Shown: positions 47,092 through 57,518, counted from the first letter of the stretch. The stretch is 64,000 nt of DNA from Myxococcales bacterium (GCA_020633515.1 JACKDM010000027.1:1-64000), one strand, 5' to 3'. Notes: generated from the sequence alone by a model not told the origin. Made by a program: numbers and translations.

Positions 47092-47520
47092 CTATTCTGA
47101 GACTCCGAGGGTGCTGTCGAGCGCGTGCTGAGCCGCCTGTTTGGTAGCCTTCTGAAGAGCGACATCCGTATACCGAATGCCGGTGAAGCCTCGCGCCTTG
47201 AGTGTCTCAGGCATTCGCTTCAACTTCCGCCTAAGGATGATCCGGTCACCCGGACCTATCCATTCTTGAGTGGATCCAATATAGGTGGCGGTTGGCTCAT
47301 AGTAAATCCGAGCGATTCGAGCAAAACCGACGAGCTGCCCTCGGTAAAGTAGGTAGAAGAACCCCTCAGAACAGTCATTCTGGAGCCTGATTGGAAGGGG
47401 AAACAGCGGTGGGTATGCAGGTGCGGTGGACCACTTGGTAGATCTATGGGGTCCGCTCTCGAAGAGACATTTGACCCATCTCGGATCTTCTTCCCGCTGA
47501 ATGGTTCTGATGATGTTCAT
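47092..47520 (-). CDS. Orphan hypothetical protein (possible PUA/ASCH-like fold)
   Basis: A 142-aa protein. GGAG lies 8 nt before the minus-strand ATG at 47520. The central part (GFFYLLYRGQLVGFARIARIYY, then WIGPGDRIILRRK) looks like a small beta-barrel with a strand-G-strand hairpin followed by a W-x-G-P-G turn, reminiscent of PUA/ASCH/EVE-type nucleic-acid-binding barrels; this is a shape-based guess only. The tail is Lys/Ala/Gln helical. Codon usage is much less GC-biased than neighbours, consistent with recent arrival. No membrane segment or signal peptide. Function unknown. Confidence 0.6.
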   Translation of the reverse strand: MNIIRTIQREEDPRWVKCLFESGPHRSTKWSTAPAYPPLFPLPIRLQNDCSEGFFYLLYRGQLVGFARIARIYYEPTATYIGSTQEWIGPGDRIILRRKLKRMPETLKARGFTGIRYTDVALQKATKQAAQHALDSTLGVSE

Positions 47521-47697
47521 CCCGCTTGCTCCATGTCATGGTTCATCTTGCCTTTTTCGAGAAATATGCTCATTCGGGGCAACGGAAGCTAGTGCCATTC
47601 AAATCTTTCCATCACATTTCTGCCACAGCGCGAGCACAACGACGAAATACAACGCCCACCGAGATCATCCCGAAGAACGCATTCGGGCACCGGCACC

Positions 47698-47726
47698 TTC
47701 CCCCCGCGCCCCCATCGCCCTATCAT
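47698..47726 (+). promoter_or_regulatory. Promoter of the AAA-ATPase gene (probably leaderless)
   Basis: TTCCCC (47698-47703), a 17-bp spacer and TATCAT (47721-47726). The ATG begins at 47735, eight bases after the -10, with no ribosome site, so the message is probably leaderless. Confidence 0.5.
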
Positions 47727-47734
47727 CCCGCCCC

Positions 47735-49480
47735 ATGAAGCGCTTCAACATCGCCGGCCCCTGCGACCCTCGCCACCACTACATGATCCCCGCCGCGCCC
47801 CGGCTCCCCGACGCCCCCGCGCTCGTCGCGCAGGGCGCGTACTTCGCGCTCCACGCCCCTCGGCAGACCGGCAAGACCACCACGCTCCGCGCCCTCGCCG
47901 CGCGCCTCACCGCAGACGGCGCCTACGCCGCGCTCTACTTCTCCTGCGAGTCGCTCCGCACCGTCACCGATCTCGCCCGCCTCCAGACCGCGCTGCTCGA
48001 GATCATGCGCGAGCGCGCCGAGCGCCAGCTCCCCGCCGATTGCCAGCCGCCGCCGGCGTGGCCCGACGCCGACCCGGTCCGCATCCTCTCCAAGGGCCTC
48101 GCCGCGTGGTGCGGGCAGAGCGCGCGCCCGCTCGTGCTCTTCTTCGACGAGGTCGACGTCCTCATCGGCGACGCGCTCGTCACCGTGCTCTCGCAGCTCC
48201 GCGACAACTACGCCGACCGCCCCGACCACGCGCCCTGGTCGGTCGCGCTCTGCGGGCTGCGAGACGTGCGCGACTACAAGATGGCATCCGGCGGCGACCC
48301 GCAGCACCTCGGGTCGAGCAGTCCCTTCAACATCAAGACCCGCTCGCTGCGGCTGCATGACTTCACCGTCGATGACATCCGCGCGCTCTATGGGCAACAC
48401 ACCGCCGACGGCGGCCCGCGCTACACCGACGATGCCATCGACGCCGTCGCGCGCCTCACCGGCGGTCAGCCCTGGCTCGTCAACGCCATCGCCCATGACC
48501 TCAGCGAACAGTCACCCGCGCCGCAGATCGACGCCGCCGCCGTCGACGCCGCCGCCGGCCGCCTCATCCGCGCCCGCGCCACCCACATCGACAGCCTGCT
48601 CGCCCGCCTCCGCGAGCCGCGCGTGCGCCGGATCATCGAGCCGCTGCTCGCCGGCACCACCGCGGTCGGCCCGACGTTTCGCGAGGACTTCGAATACACC
48701 CGCGACCTCGGCCTCGTCGTCGCCGATCCCGAGCTGCGCGTCGCCAACCCGATCTACCGCGAAGTCATCGCCCGCGAACTGGCGACGGGCGTCGAACAGG
48801 GTCATCTTCCTTGCCCGGAGAGCGCGTGAGCGGTCTGCTGCGCGCCGCGATCCCGCATCCCAGGCGGCTGTGCTCGAGCTCGCCATGCTCGACGTACCAC
48901 CGGGTACGCCTGCGCTGGCTCGCCCTCCGCGCAGCCGCCTGAGACGCGATCTCCCGTCGCTCGCGACGACCTCTCACGCGCTCTCCGGGCCCCCCGCCGC
49001 TTCGTCGCCCGCGACGGCCGCCTCGACATGGGCGCCCTGCTCGATGCCTTCGGCGAGTGGTGGGCGCAGCACGGCGAGACGGTCGCCGCGCGCCTCGACG
49101 ACCACGAGGTCGCGCCGCAGCTCGTGCTGATGGCCTTCCTCCAGCGCGTCGTCAATGGTGGCGCCCAAGAGATCGCGGGGCGGGTCGACCGCGAGTATGG
49201 CATCGGCCGCGGTGCCATCGACCTGCTCGTGCGCTGGCCGCTCCCCGATGGCACATGGCAGCGTGAAGGCATCGAGCTCAAGGTCTGGCATGACAAGAAG
49301 CCCGATCCCATCGACGCCGGCCTCGACCAGCTCGATGGCGACCTCACCCGCCTCGGCCTCGCCACCGGCGCGCTCGTCGTCTTCGACCGCCGCACCCACC
49401 GCCCGCCGATCGCCGACCGCCTCCACCACACCACGACCACCAGCCCCGCCGGTCGCGCGATCCGCGTCCTGCGCGCCTGA
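47735..49480 (+). pseudogene. AAA-ATPase/PD-(D/E)XK-type protein interrupted by a hairpin element
   Basis: The first part (47735-48829, 364 aa) has Walker A APRQTGKTT (residues 41-49), Walker B VLFFDEVDVL, and the STAND-like small domain (LTGGQPWLVNAIAHDL), ending IYREVIARELATGVEQGHLP. The second part (about 49005-49480) reads FVARDGRLDMGALLDAFGEWW, then LQRVVNGGAQEIAGRVDREYGIGRGAIDLLVRWP and GIELKVW. That is a PD-(D/E)XK core with the acid in AIDLL and the E-x-K of IELK. In the family I recall, these halves form one ~520-aa protein. A 178-bp inverted-repeat element (48813-48990) lies between them and brings an in-frame TGA at 48827-48829; the frame is otherwise open through to 49480. The second part has no ribosome site of its own. 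A truncated ATPase may still be made. Confidence 0.75.
48813..48990. mobile_element. 178-bp hairpin (MITE/REPIN-like) element inserted in the ATPase gene
   Basis: Perfect 18-bp terminal inverted repeats: GCCCGGAGAGCGCGTGAG (48813-48830) and its complement at 48973-48990. Inner arms also pair (CAGGCGGCTG 48861-48870 with CAGCCGCCTG 48932-48941), and the centre folds as CGTACC-ACCG-GGTACG (48893-48908). The whole can form one long imperfect hairpin with no coding capacity. Flanks carry no clear target-site duplication. The host protein reads naturally from EQGHLP to RRFVARDGRLD across it. I saw no other copy in the window. Confidence 0.75.
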
Positions 49481-49508
49481 GTCGCCCCCCCGCCCCCCGC
49501 GCGTGACG

Positions 49509-49537
49509 TTGTCCTCCCGCCGCGGTTGGGCTAGCGT
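49509..49537 (+). promoter_or_regulatory. Promoter of proC
   Basis: TTGTCC (49509-49514), a 17-bp spacer and TAGCGT (49532-49537), giving a leader of about 30 nt before ATG 49574. The -10 resembles those of relA/spoT (TAGACT) and yicC (TAGCAC). Confidence 0.5.
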
Positions 49538-49573
49538 GTCCACCTCCACCCGCTCCCGCTCGACGAGGACGAC

Positions 49574-50380
49574 ATGCACCACCAGACCCTCGGCTTCCTC
49601 GGCTGCGGCAAGATGGGCGGCGCGCTGCTCGAAGGCTGGCTCGCCGCGGGCGTGACCACGCCCGATCGCGTCACCGTCGCCGATCCCTGCACCGCGGCCG
49701 CCCTCGCCGCCGCCCACGGCGTGCGCGCCGCCGACGTCGCCGCGGCGGCCGCGGCCGATGTGGTCGTCATCGCGGTCAAACCCCACCAGCTCCGCGCCGC
49801 GCTCGCCGGCGTCACGCTCCGCGCCGACCAGCTCCTCGTCTCCGTCGCCGCCGGCGTGCCCCGCGCCGAGATCGCCCGCGCCGCGACCCCCGCCCGCGTC
49901 GTGCGCGTCATGCCCAACCTCGGCGTCCGCATCGGCGCCGGGGTCGCGCTCGTGCTCGGCGACGACGCCAACGAGCCCGCCGACGTCGAGCGCGTCGCCG
50001 CCCTCTTCCGCGCCGTCGGGCACGCCGAGATCGTCGCCGACGAGCAGCTCTTCCACGCCGGCACCGCGCTCGTCGGCAGCGGACCGGCCTATGCGTTCGT
50101 CGCGATCCAGGCCATGGCCGACGGCGCGGTCGCCGCCGGGCTGCCGCGCGACGCCGCCCGAAGGCTCGCGGCGGCCACCGTCAAGGCCGCTGGCGCGCTC
50201 GCCGGCGAGCCCGGCGCCCACCCCGAGGCGCTCAAAGACGCCGTCGCCTCACCCGGCGGAACCACGATCGCCGCGTTGGGCATCTTGGAGAGGCAAGGCT
50301 TTCGGGGGGCGCTGTTCGACGCGGTCCTGGCCGCGGCCGAGCGCAGCCGCGCGTTGGCTGGTGATGGAGTCTCCCGGTGA
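49574..50380 (+). CDS. proC: Pyrroline-5-carboxylate reductase
   Basis: A 268-aa protein. The N-terminal Rossmann motif is FLGCGKMGGALLEGW; VVVIAVKPHQL, VRVMPNLGVRIGAG and the C-terminal proC signature (LKDAVASPGGTTIAALGILE) are present, with SGPAYAFVAIQAMADGAVAAGL before it. It reduces P5C to proline with NAD(P)H. It overlaps the downstream divIVA-like gene by 4 bp (GTGA), the conserved proC/divIVA/yggU neighbourhood. A P5C-dehydrogenase-like enzyme lies at 17 kb, but there is no direct link. Confidence 0.95.
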   Translation: MHHQTLGFLGCGKMGGALLEGWLAAGVTTPDRVTVADPCTAAALAAAHGVRAADVAAAAAADVVVIAVKPHQLRAALAGVTLRADQLLVSVAAGVPRAEIARAATPARVVRVMPNLGVRIGAGVALVLGDDANEPADVERVAALFRAVGHAEIVADEQLFHAGTALVGSGPAYAFVAIQAMADGAVAAGLPRDAARRLAAATVKAAGALAGEPGAHPEALKDAVASPGGTTIAALGILERQGFRGALFDAVLAAAERSRALAGDGVSR

Positions 50381-51080
50381 AGCTGACCCCCCTCGACATC
50401 GAGCAGCAGCAGTTCCGCACGATCTTCCGCGGCTGGGATCCGGCCGAGGTGCGGCGGTTCCTCGAGGCCGTCGGCGGGCGCGTCGAGGAGCTGATCCGCG
50501 AGAACACCGAGCTGCGCGACGGGCAGCGGCGCCTCGAACAGCAGCTCGCGGAGTTTCGGGCGCACGAGGCCGAGCTGCGGGCGGCGCTGGTCTCGGCGGG
50601 GCGCATGGGCGACGAGATCAAGGGCGCCGCGCAGAAGGAAGCCGAGCTGGTGCGCGCCGAGGCCGAGCTGCAAGCGGAGAAGATCGTCGGCGACGCGCGC
50701 GAGGGCGTGGTGCGGCTCTCCGAGCAGGTGCGCGACCTGCGCTTGCAGAAGGTGCGGCTGCTCAGCGAGCTGCGCTCGGTGGTCGACGCGCACCGGCGGC
50801 TGCTCGACACCCACGAGACGCTCGACCGCGACGCCGAGAGCCGGCACGCGGCGGGTGAGGAGCGGCGGGCGGGCGAGCGGCGGCGCGAGGTCTCGCTGCC
50901 GCCGCCGAATGGTCGGGCGCGGGTGCCCGGTGAGCGGGTCCCGCCGGCGCAGCCCCGACGGTGCGGCGACCGCAGGCCGCGCGCGCCGACGCCGAACGGC
51001 CGGGCGCGGTGCCGAGCGGGTCCCGCCGAGCGCAGCGCGTCGCCGACCCCGCGACGCCGCGCGCCGCCCGAGCGCGGGTG
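50377..51080 (+). CDS. DivIVA-domain protein (3' end uncertain)
   Basis: GTG 50377 overlaps the proC stop. The N-terminus LTPLDIEQQQFRTIFRGWDPAEVRRFLEAVGGRVEEL is a DivIVA/GpsB lipid-binding domain. A coiled coil follows to about residue 160 (Glu/Arg/Leu heptads). After that the sequence is Pro/Arg/Gly-rich and the frame stays open until 51240, overlapping yggU for 160 bp in another frame. That is unlikely, so an indel between about 50900 and 51070 is suspected and the stop position given is approximate. Either it ends just before yggU or, after the shift, it is fused to the YggU domain. Roles in the family: pole and septum organisation. Confidence 0.65.
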
Positions 51081-51383
51081 GAGCTGGCCCGCATCGACGA
51101 CGGCGCCGACGGCGCGATCGTCTCGGTGCGGGTGCAGCCGCGGGCGCGGCGATCGGCGCTCGCCGGGGTGCACGGCGACGCGCTCAAGGTCGCGCTCCAG
51201 GCGCCGCCGGTCGACGGGGCGGCCAACGAGGCGCTCGTGAAGTTCCTCGCCGGGCTGTGCGCGGTGCCGCCGAGCAGCGTGCGCATCGTCGGCGGGCAGA
51301 CGAGCCGGCAGAAGCGGGTGCTCTTCGCCGCGCTCGACGCGGCCACGGTCGACGCGCGGCTGCGGCGCGCGCTGGAGGGCTGA
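51078..51383 (+). CDS. yggU: YggU/DUF167 family protein
   Basis: A 101-aa protein from GTG 51078. The core is complete: VSVRVQPRARRSALAGVHGDALKVALQAPPVDGAANEALVKFLA, then SVRIVGGQTSRQKRVLF, the conserved DUF167 pattern; biochemical role unknown. Upstream codons in the same frame stay open for another 40 residues, so a fusion to the DivIVA-domain protein cannot be excluded. The stop overlaps the ATG of the metallopeptidase gene (TGATG). Confidence 0.85.
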   Translation: MELARIDDGADGAIVSVRVQPRARRSALAGVHGDALKVALQAPPVDGAANEALVKFLAGLCAVPPSSVRIVGGQTSRQKRVLFAALDAATVDARLRRALEG

Positions 51384-52450
51384 TGCGGGCGCCGGGCCGA
51401 GCGCGGGGGCTGTGGGCGCTGCTGAGCGTGGTGCTGTGCGCGCTGCTCTCGCCCACGCTCGCCGCCGCGGTCGAGCTCCTCCGCGGCGAGACCGCGCGCT
51501 ACCGCTTCGAGTGGGCGCCCGGGCTCGATGGCTACGCCGAGAGCCTCATGGCGCGGGTCGAGGGCCACCACGACCGCATCTATGGCGAGCTCGGCATCGA
51601 CAGCGACAAGCCGACGACGGTGGTCGTGCTGCGCGACCAGGACGAGATGCTCGAAGAGGCGCGCCGCCGCTTCGGCACGCCGCCGCCCGAGTGGGCCGCC
51701 GGGCTCGCGTGGCCGGCGCACCGCACGATCCTGCTCCACGTCGGCGTCGGGCCCGCCGAGCTCGACGCGACCTTCCGCCACGAGATCAGCCACGTCGCGT
51801 TCGGCGAGATCGGCGCCGGCCGCAACGTGCCGCGCTGGTTCACCGAGGGGCTCGCGATCAAGCAGAGCGAGGGCATCGACTTCGACCGCGCCTGGATGCT
51901 CACCGAGGCGGCGACGATGGGCGCGCTGCACCCGCTGCGCGCGCTCGACCGCGGCTTCCCCGCCTCGGGCGCCCGCGCCGGGGTCGCCTATGCGCAGGCG
52001 GTGCACTTCGTCGGCTACCTGCAGAGCGTCTACGGCGAAGAACGATTCCAGAATCTGATCAAGGGCTTGCGCGACGGGGTCGCCTTCGATGACGCGGTGC
52101 GCGCGGCGTTCGGCACGCCGCTGCCGGCGATCGAGGCCGAGTGGCAGAAGACGCTCGAGGTGCGCTGGGGCTGGCTGCCGGTGCTCTTCGGCTCGACGAG
52201 CCTTTGGGCGCTCGCGACGGTGATGCTCGTGCTCGCGTGGCGACGGCGGAAGCGGCAGCGCGCGGCGCAGATGGCGATCCTCGCCGCGCGCGAGGCGGTC
52301 GCGATCGCCGACGACGTCGCGGTCGCCGCGCCCTATCGGCCGCCGGCGCCGCCGCCCGAGCCGCGGCAGGGTCCGCCGCCCGAGCCGCCGCCGCCGCCGC
52401 GGATCGTGGTGCACGACCCCTACGACGGCCGCCCGCCCACCATCCACTGA
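51383..52450 (+). CDS. Membrane-anchored gluzincin metallopeptidase (peptidase_MA-like)
   Basis: A 355-aa protein. Signal peptide (residues 1-29). The zinc site is H133-E134-I-S-H137 with a probable third ligand E155 in RWFTEGLA, the gluzincin arrangement of peptidase_MA-like proteins. A membrane helix near residues 268-288 (SLWALATVMLVLAW) is followed by a basic stop-transfer and a Pro-rich cytoplasmic tail. The catalytic domain therefore faces the periplasm. Substrate unknown. It is co-directional with yggU, and the TPR gene starts 83 nt downstream. Confidence 0.85.
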   Translation: MRAPGRARGLWALLSVVLCALLSPTLAAAVELLRGETARYRFEWAPGLDGYAESLMARVEGHHDRIYGELGIDSDKPTTVVVLRDQDEMLEEARRRFGTPPPEWAAGLAWPAHRTILLHVGVGPAELDATFRHEISHVAFGEIGAGRNVPRWFTEGLAIKQSEGIDFDRAWMLTEAATMGALHPLRALDRGFPASGARAGVAYAQAVHFVGYLQSVYGEERFQNLIKGLRDGVAFDDAVRAAFGTPLPAIEAEWQKTLEVRWGWLPVLFGSTSLWALATVMLVLAWRRRKRQRAAQMAILAAREAVAIADDVAVAAPYRPPAPPPEPRQGPPPEPPPPPRIVVHDPYDGRPPTIH

Positions 52451-52533
52451 GCCCGGCGTGACCGCCGGCACCGTCGGCGGATCCGAGTCGAATCGAGCCC
52501 GCGCCGTCCGGCGGGCGCCTCGGGAGGGACGCA

Positions 52534-55500
52534 TTGAGCGACGAGCGCGGCATCGACGACGGCTGGTTCGAAGAAGGGCTCGCCCGCAACGGCGACGGGG
52601 CGCCGCCGGTCAACAAGCTCGCCGAGACCGATCCCGAGCGCTTCGACCGGCTCCGCTCGGCGATCGAGCTCTACCGCCGCGAGATCAGCGCCAGCGTCGA
52701 CCCCCGACGCCGCGCCGCGCTCTGCTACGAGGTCGGCCGCATCCACGAGCGTGAGCTCGGCGACGACCGCGCCGCGGTGCGCGACTACCAGCGCGCCTAC
52801 ACCGCCGATCCGACGCACGTCCCGACCCTGCGCGCCGGCCGGCGGGTCTTCGCGCGCGCCGGGCGCCTCTCGATGGTGCTCAAGCTCCTCGACGCCGAGA
52901 TCCGCGCCCGCCCCGAGGCCGCCGAGCGCGCGCGCCTGCTGCGCGAGAAGGGCGGCATCTACCTGATGCGGTTCAACGACCCCGACGCCGCGCGCGTGTG
53001 CTTCCTGCAGGCGCTCGACTTCGTGCGCGACGACGCGACCGCCGCGCGCGGGCTCGCCGTCGCCGCCGCGCTCTCGGGCGACGCCTGCGCCTTCGCCGCC
53101 GCCGCCGAGCGCGCTGCCCGCGCCGCCGCCGGCGACGTCATCGCCGCGCGCTCGCCCTGCAAGCCGCCGAGGCGTGGACCACGATCGGCGAGGTCGACGC
53201 CGCCCGCCGCCTGCTCGACGCCGTCCTCGAAGACGACCCCGCCGAGCCGGTCGCGCTGTTGCGCCTCGCCGAGCTGCACCGCCGCGCCCGCGACTGCCGC
53301 GCCTGGATCGAGGTCGCCGAGCGGCTCTGCGACGCGATCGACGACCCCGCCCGCCGCGCCGCCCGCCGCGCCGGCCTCGCCGAGATCGCCGCCTCGCACG
53401 CCGAGACGGCCGACCGCGTCGTGCCGCTCCTCGTCGCCGCGCTCACCGACGACGCCCGCCGCGCCGACGACCACCGCAAGCTCGGCGAGGCGCTGCTCGC
53501 CGCCGGCCGCTGGGCCGAGGCCGCCGCGGCGCTCTCCCGCGCGGCCGACACCCTCGTCGACCCGGCGGTGCGCGTCGACCTGCTCTGGCGCCTCGCGAGC
53601 GTGCAGCACGACCGCCTCGGCGACGCGGTCGCCGCCATCGCCGCCCTCCGCCGCCTCCTCGCGATCGACCCCGCCCACGGCCCCGCGCTGCGCCGCCTCC
53701 GCCGCCTCCTCGCCGACCGCGGCGAGTGGCGCGCGCTCGCCGAGGTCCTGGGCCACGCCGCCGCCAACGCCGACGACCCCGCCCGCGCCGCCGCGATCGG
53801 CCGCCTCCTCGCCGAGATCCGCCGCGAGCGCCAGGGCGACCTGCCCGGCGCCGTCGCCGCGCTCCGCGACGCGCTCGCCCGCGACCCCCGCGCGCTCCCC
53901 GTCGTCACCGCGCTCGCCGACGCGCTCGCCGCGCTCGGCGACTGGTCGGGCCACATCGAGACCCGCGAGCACGCGCTGACGTTGTTCGCCGAGCCCGAGG
54001 CCCGAATCGAACAGCTCGCCGCCATCGCCGAGATCGCCGAGCGCCGCCTCGGCGACCGCCCCCGCGCGCTCGACGCCTGGCTCCGCATCGCCGGCATCGA
54101 CCCCGCCCACCCCCGCGTCGCCGACGCGCTCGACCGCCTCCGCGACGCGAGCGAGGCCCCGCGCCCCGCCGCGCCCCCGCCGATCGGCGGCGGACCCGAG
54201 ACCCGCGCCGCGCTCTGGATCGCTGGCGCCGAGGCGATCGAGCTGCACACCGGCGACGCCGACCTCGCCCGCCGCGCCGTCGAGAGCGCCCTGCACGTCG
54301 AGCCCGACGCCGCCGCCGCCCACGCGCTCCTCGCCCGCCTCGCCACCGGTCAGGCCCCCGCCGCGCAGGCCGCCCGCACCACGCAGCGCCTCGCCCGCGC
54401 CCCCTCCACCGTCGAGGCGCTCCCGCTCTGGATCCGGCTCGGCGAGCTGCGCCGCGACCTGCTCGACGACCTCGACGGCGCCGCCGCCGCCTTCGAATCG
54501 GCCGTCGAGCTCGCCCCCGACCACCTCCCCGCGCTCCGCGCGCTGCGCGCCCTCCGCCAGCGCCAGGGCGACGCCGCCCGTGAGGCCGAGCTCCTCGTCG
54601 CCGAAGACGAGCTCTGCGACGACCCCGCGACCCGCTGCGGCCTGCTCTTCCGCCTCGCCGAGCTCTACGCCGGCCCGCTCGCCCGCCCCGAGCTCGCCGC
54701 CGAGGCCGGCGAACGCGCGCTCGCCCTCGCCGACGACGCCCCCGGCCCCGCCGCCGTCCTGCTCTCGCTCTACGCCGCCCACGGCGACACCGCCGCGCTC
54801 GCCGCGCTACACCACCGCCTCGCCGAGCGCGCCGCGCTCCCCGCCGAGGCCGTCGTGCACCACCTCGAAGCCGCCCGCCTCCTCGACCCCGACGACCCCG
54901 CCGCGCTCGCCGCGCTCGACGCCGCCCGCGAGGCCGATCCCCGCCGCCTCGAACCCCTGCTCGCGCTCGAACGCCACGCCATCGCCCGCCGCGACTTCCA
55001 TTCGCTCGCCGCCGTCTACGACGCCCTCGCCGCCCGCGCGAGCACCCCCGCCGTCCGCGCCGACTTCCGCCTCTACCGCGCCCGCATCGCCGAGGGCGTG
55101 CTCGACGACCTCGGCGCCGCCTTCACCTGCTACCAGTCGATCCTCGCCGAGATCCCCACCCACACCGAAGCGCTCGAATGGATGGAGGGCTGGGCCGACG
55201 AGTCGGGCGACCTCACCCTGCTCGCCGAGATCCTCGAGCGCCGCCTCGCCCGCACCGACGACCCCCACGAGCGCAGCATGATCCTGCTCCGCGCCGGCCG
55301 CGTCCTCCGCGCCGCCCACGAGCTCCCCGAGGCCGCCCGCTGCTACGAGGCCGTCCTCGAGATCGACCGCCGCTCGCCCATCGCCCTCCGCGCGCTCCGC
55401 GAGATCTACGAAGACCTCGGCGAACGCGAAAAAGCCATCGCCGCCACCGAGATGGAGGGCCGCGCCGCCCTCGACCCCCAGAACGCCTCCGCGCTCTTCA

Positions 55501-57482
55501 TCGAAGCCGGCCGCACCCGCGAGATCGACAAGAGCGCCGGCGTCGAAGCCCTCGCCGACTACCTCGCCGCGCTCGCCCGCAACCCCGCCGACGAAGAGGC
55601 CGCCGCCGCCGTCCGCCGGATCTGCGAGCGCACCGGCCGCTGGCGCGCGCTCGCCGAGGCCATCGAGCGCCGCGCCGACGGCCTCCCCGAGCGCCGCCGC
55701 GACCTCCTCGAAGAAGCCATCGCGCTCTACACCGACCGCCTCGACCAGCCCCGCGAGGCGATCCGCATCCTCAAGGCGCTCATCCCCGAGACCGAGCCCG
55801 AGGGCGTGCCCCCGCTGCTCCAGCGCCTCGCCGACCTCTACGTCGAGCGCGAAGACTGGCCCGCCGCCGCCGCGACCTACGAGCGCCTCCGCGCGGTCAC
55901 CCCCGACCCCGGCCTCCGCCGCGCCGTCACCTTCCGCCTCGTCGCCATCCACCAGGACAAACACCGCGACCCCGCCCGCGCCCGCCAGTGGCTCACCACC
56001 ATGCTCGACGCCGACCCCGGCGACATCGGCGCGCTCGAACGCCTCGCCGACCTCGAACGCGACGTCGGCGACCTCCGCGCCGTCCGCATCGCGCTCGCCC
56101 GCGCCGTCAACGCCGCCGAGCCCGGCCCCCGCCGCGCCGCGCTCCGCCGCCGCATCGCCCGCATGGACCTCGAACAAGGCCGCGAAGACGCCGCCATCGC
56201 CGGCCTCGAAGCCGCCGTCGAAGACAACCCCGAAGACCCGCTCCTGCTCGAAGCCCTCGCCGACGCCTGCCTCGACGCCGGCCGCCCCGCCCGCGCCCGC
56301 GCCGCGCTCCAGCGCGCGCTCGCCGTCGCCTCCCCCGAAGGCCCCGTCGCCGACCGCCTCCGCGACCGCGTCGCCGAGGCCGCGCTCGCCGAAGGCACCG
56401 ACCCCGCCGACCTCATCGCCAACCTCCGCTCCGCCGTCGGCGAGCGCCCCGACGACGAGGCCCTCCGCGCCCTCTTCGCCGACGCCCTCGGCCGCCGCGA
56501 CGACCTCGTCGGCGAGGCCATCACCCAGCTCCGCTGGCTCCTCGCCCGCGCCCCCCTCGACGCCGCCCACCTCCACGCGCTCCGCCGCCAGCTCGACCGC
56601 GCCGACCGCCCCGCCGCCGCCGCCGAGATCGCCCGCCTCCGCATCGCCGCCGGCCTCGCCGACGCCGACGACGAGCGCCTCGCCGCCCGCGACGCCGCCA
56701 CCCGCCCGCTCGCCCGCCCCCTCGACGAGAGCGCCCGCGCCCGCCTCTGGAGCGGCGTCGACCCCGCCTTCATCGGCCACCTCCGCGTCCTCGCCGCCGC
56801 CGTGCCCGGCGCCTTCGGCCCCCGCCCCCCCGCGCGCCCCGCCAGCGACGCGCTCGCCGCCGAAGCCATCCGCCTCGGCGCCCTCGTCGGCGGCAACGCC
56901 CCCCCCATCGCCGTCGCCCCCGTGCCCCTCGACGTCGCCCAGCGCGTCGACGACCGCCTCGTCGTCTCCGAGCACCTCGAAGCGCTCCCCCCGCCCGAGC
57001 GCGCCTTCTTCCTCGCCGCCGCCGTCGAGCTCGCCCGCCGCGGCGTCGACGTCGTCACCCGCTGGGACCCCGACGCGCTCCACCGCCTCCTCATCGCCAT
57101 CGGCCTCGCCGCCGACCACCCCATCAAAGGTGAACAGAGCCCCCGCGTCGCCCGCCAGGCCGAGCGCCTCCGCGCCCGCTACGGCGAAGCGCTCACCCGC
57201 CCGCCCTGCGCCGCCGCCCTCCGCGCGCTCGTCGCCGGCCTCGGCCAGATCCCCGCCGCCGCCGCCGCCACCCTCGCCGCCGCCCACCGCGTCGGCCTGC
57301 TCGCCGCCGGCGGCGTCGCCCCCGCCGCCCGCGCGCTCGCCCGCACCGTCGATGGCGACCGCGGCCCCGCCTTCGTCGAAGTCGCCCGCTGGGCCACCGG
57401 CGAAGGCTACGAGACCCTGCGCGCCACCTTCGGCGAACCCGCCGACCCGCCCGGCGCGCCAGCGCCCCCGCCCATGCGGTAG
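52534..57482 (+). CDS. Giant TPR-repeat protein (about 1650 aa, one frame break)
   Basis: TTG 52534 follows GGGAGG (52522-52527). No signal peptide or membrane helix is seen, so it is probably cytoplasmic. Tandem 34-residue-type helical repeats (RAALCYEVGRIHERELGDDRAAVRDYQRAYTADP and many alike) run almost throughout. Near 53150 the frame changes: one frame ends sense at AAGDVIAAR, the next continues ALALQAAEAWTTIGEVDAARRLLDAVLEDDP. After that one frame is open for over 4.3 kb. The last ~200 residues (from about LWSGVDPAFIGHL) are a distinct, non-repeat domain I do not recognise. Such proteins serve as scaffolds. The extreme GC3 usage makes the opposite strand open as well; that frame is not a gene. 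Confidence 0.8.
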
Positions 57483-57518
57483 ACTCCCTCCGACGCCCAC
57501 CACGCCCCGAGGCGCCCG

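Larger units (their letters stand above)
46999..47734. other. AT-richer segment (candidate transferred DNA)
   Basis: This 736-bp stretch between trmL and the AAA-ATPase gene is clearly less GC-rich than its surroundings and codes with mixed third positions. It contains a 17-bp tandem repeat (47053-47086), one minus-strand gene (47092-47520) and 214 bp without a gene (47521-47734). The 214-bp part holds the promoter of the ATPase gene at its right end; I see nothing else in it. No flanking repeats or integrase are visible. Confidence 0.5.

Noticed and set aside
48830..49027. Separate downstream nuclease gene starting at 49028
   Set aside because: No ribosome site or promoter precedes it, the frame is open and in phase with the ATPase part, and codons just before 49028 already read as the conserved family segment FVARDGRLDM.
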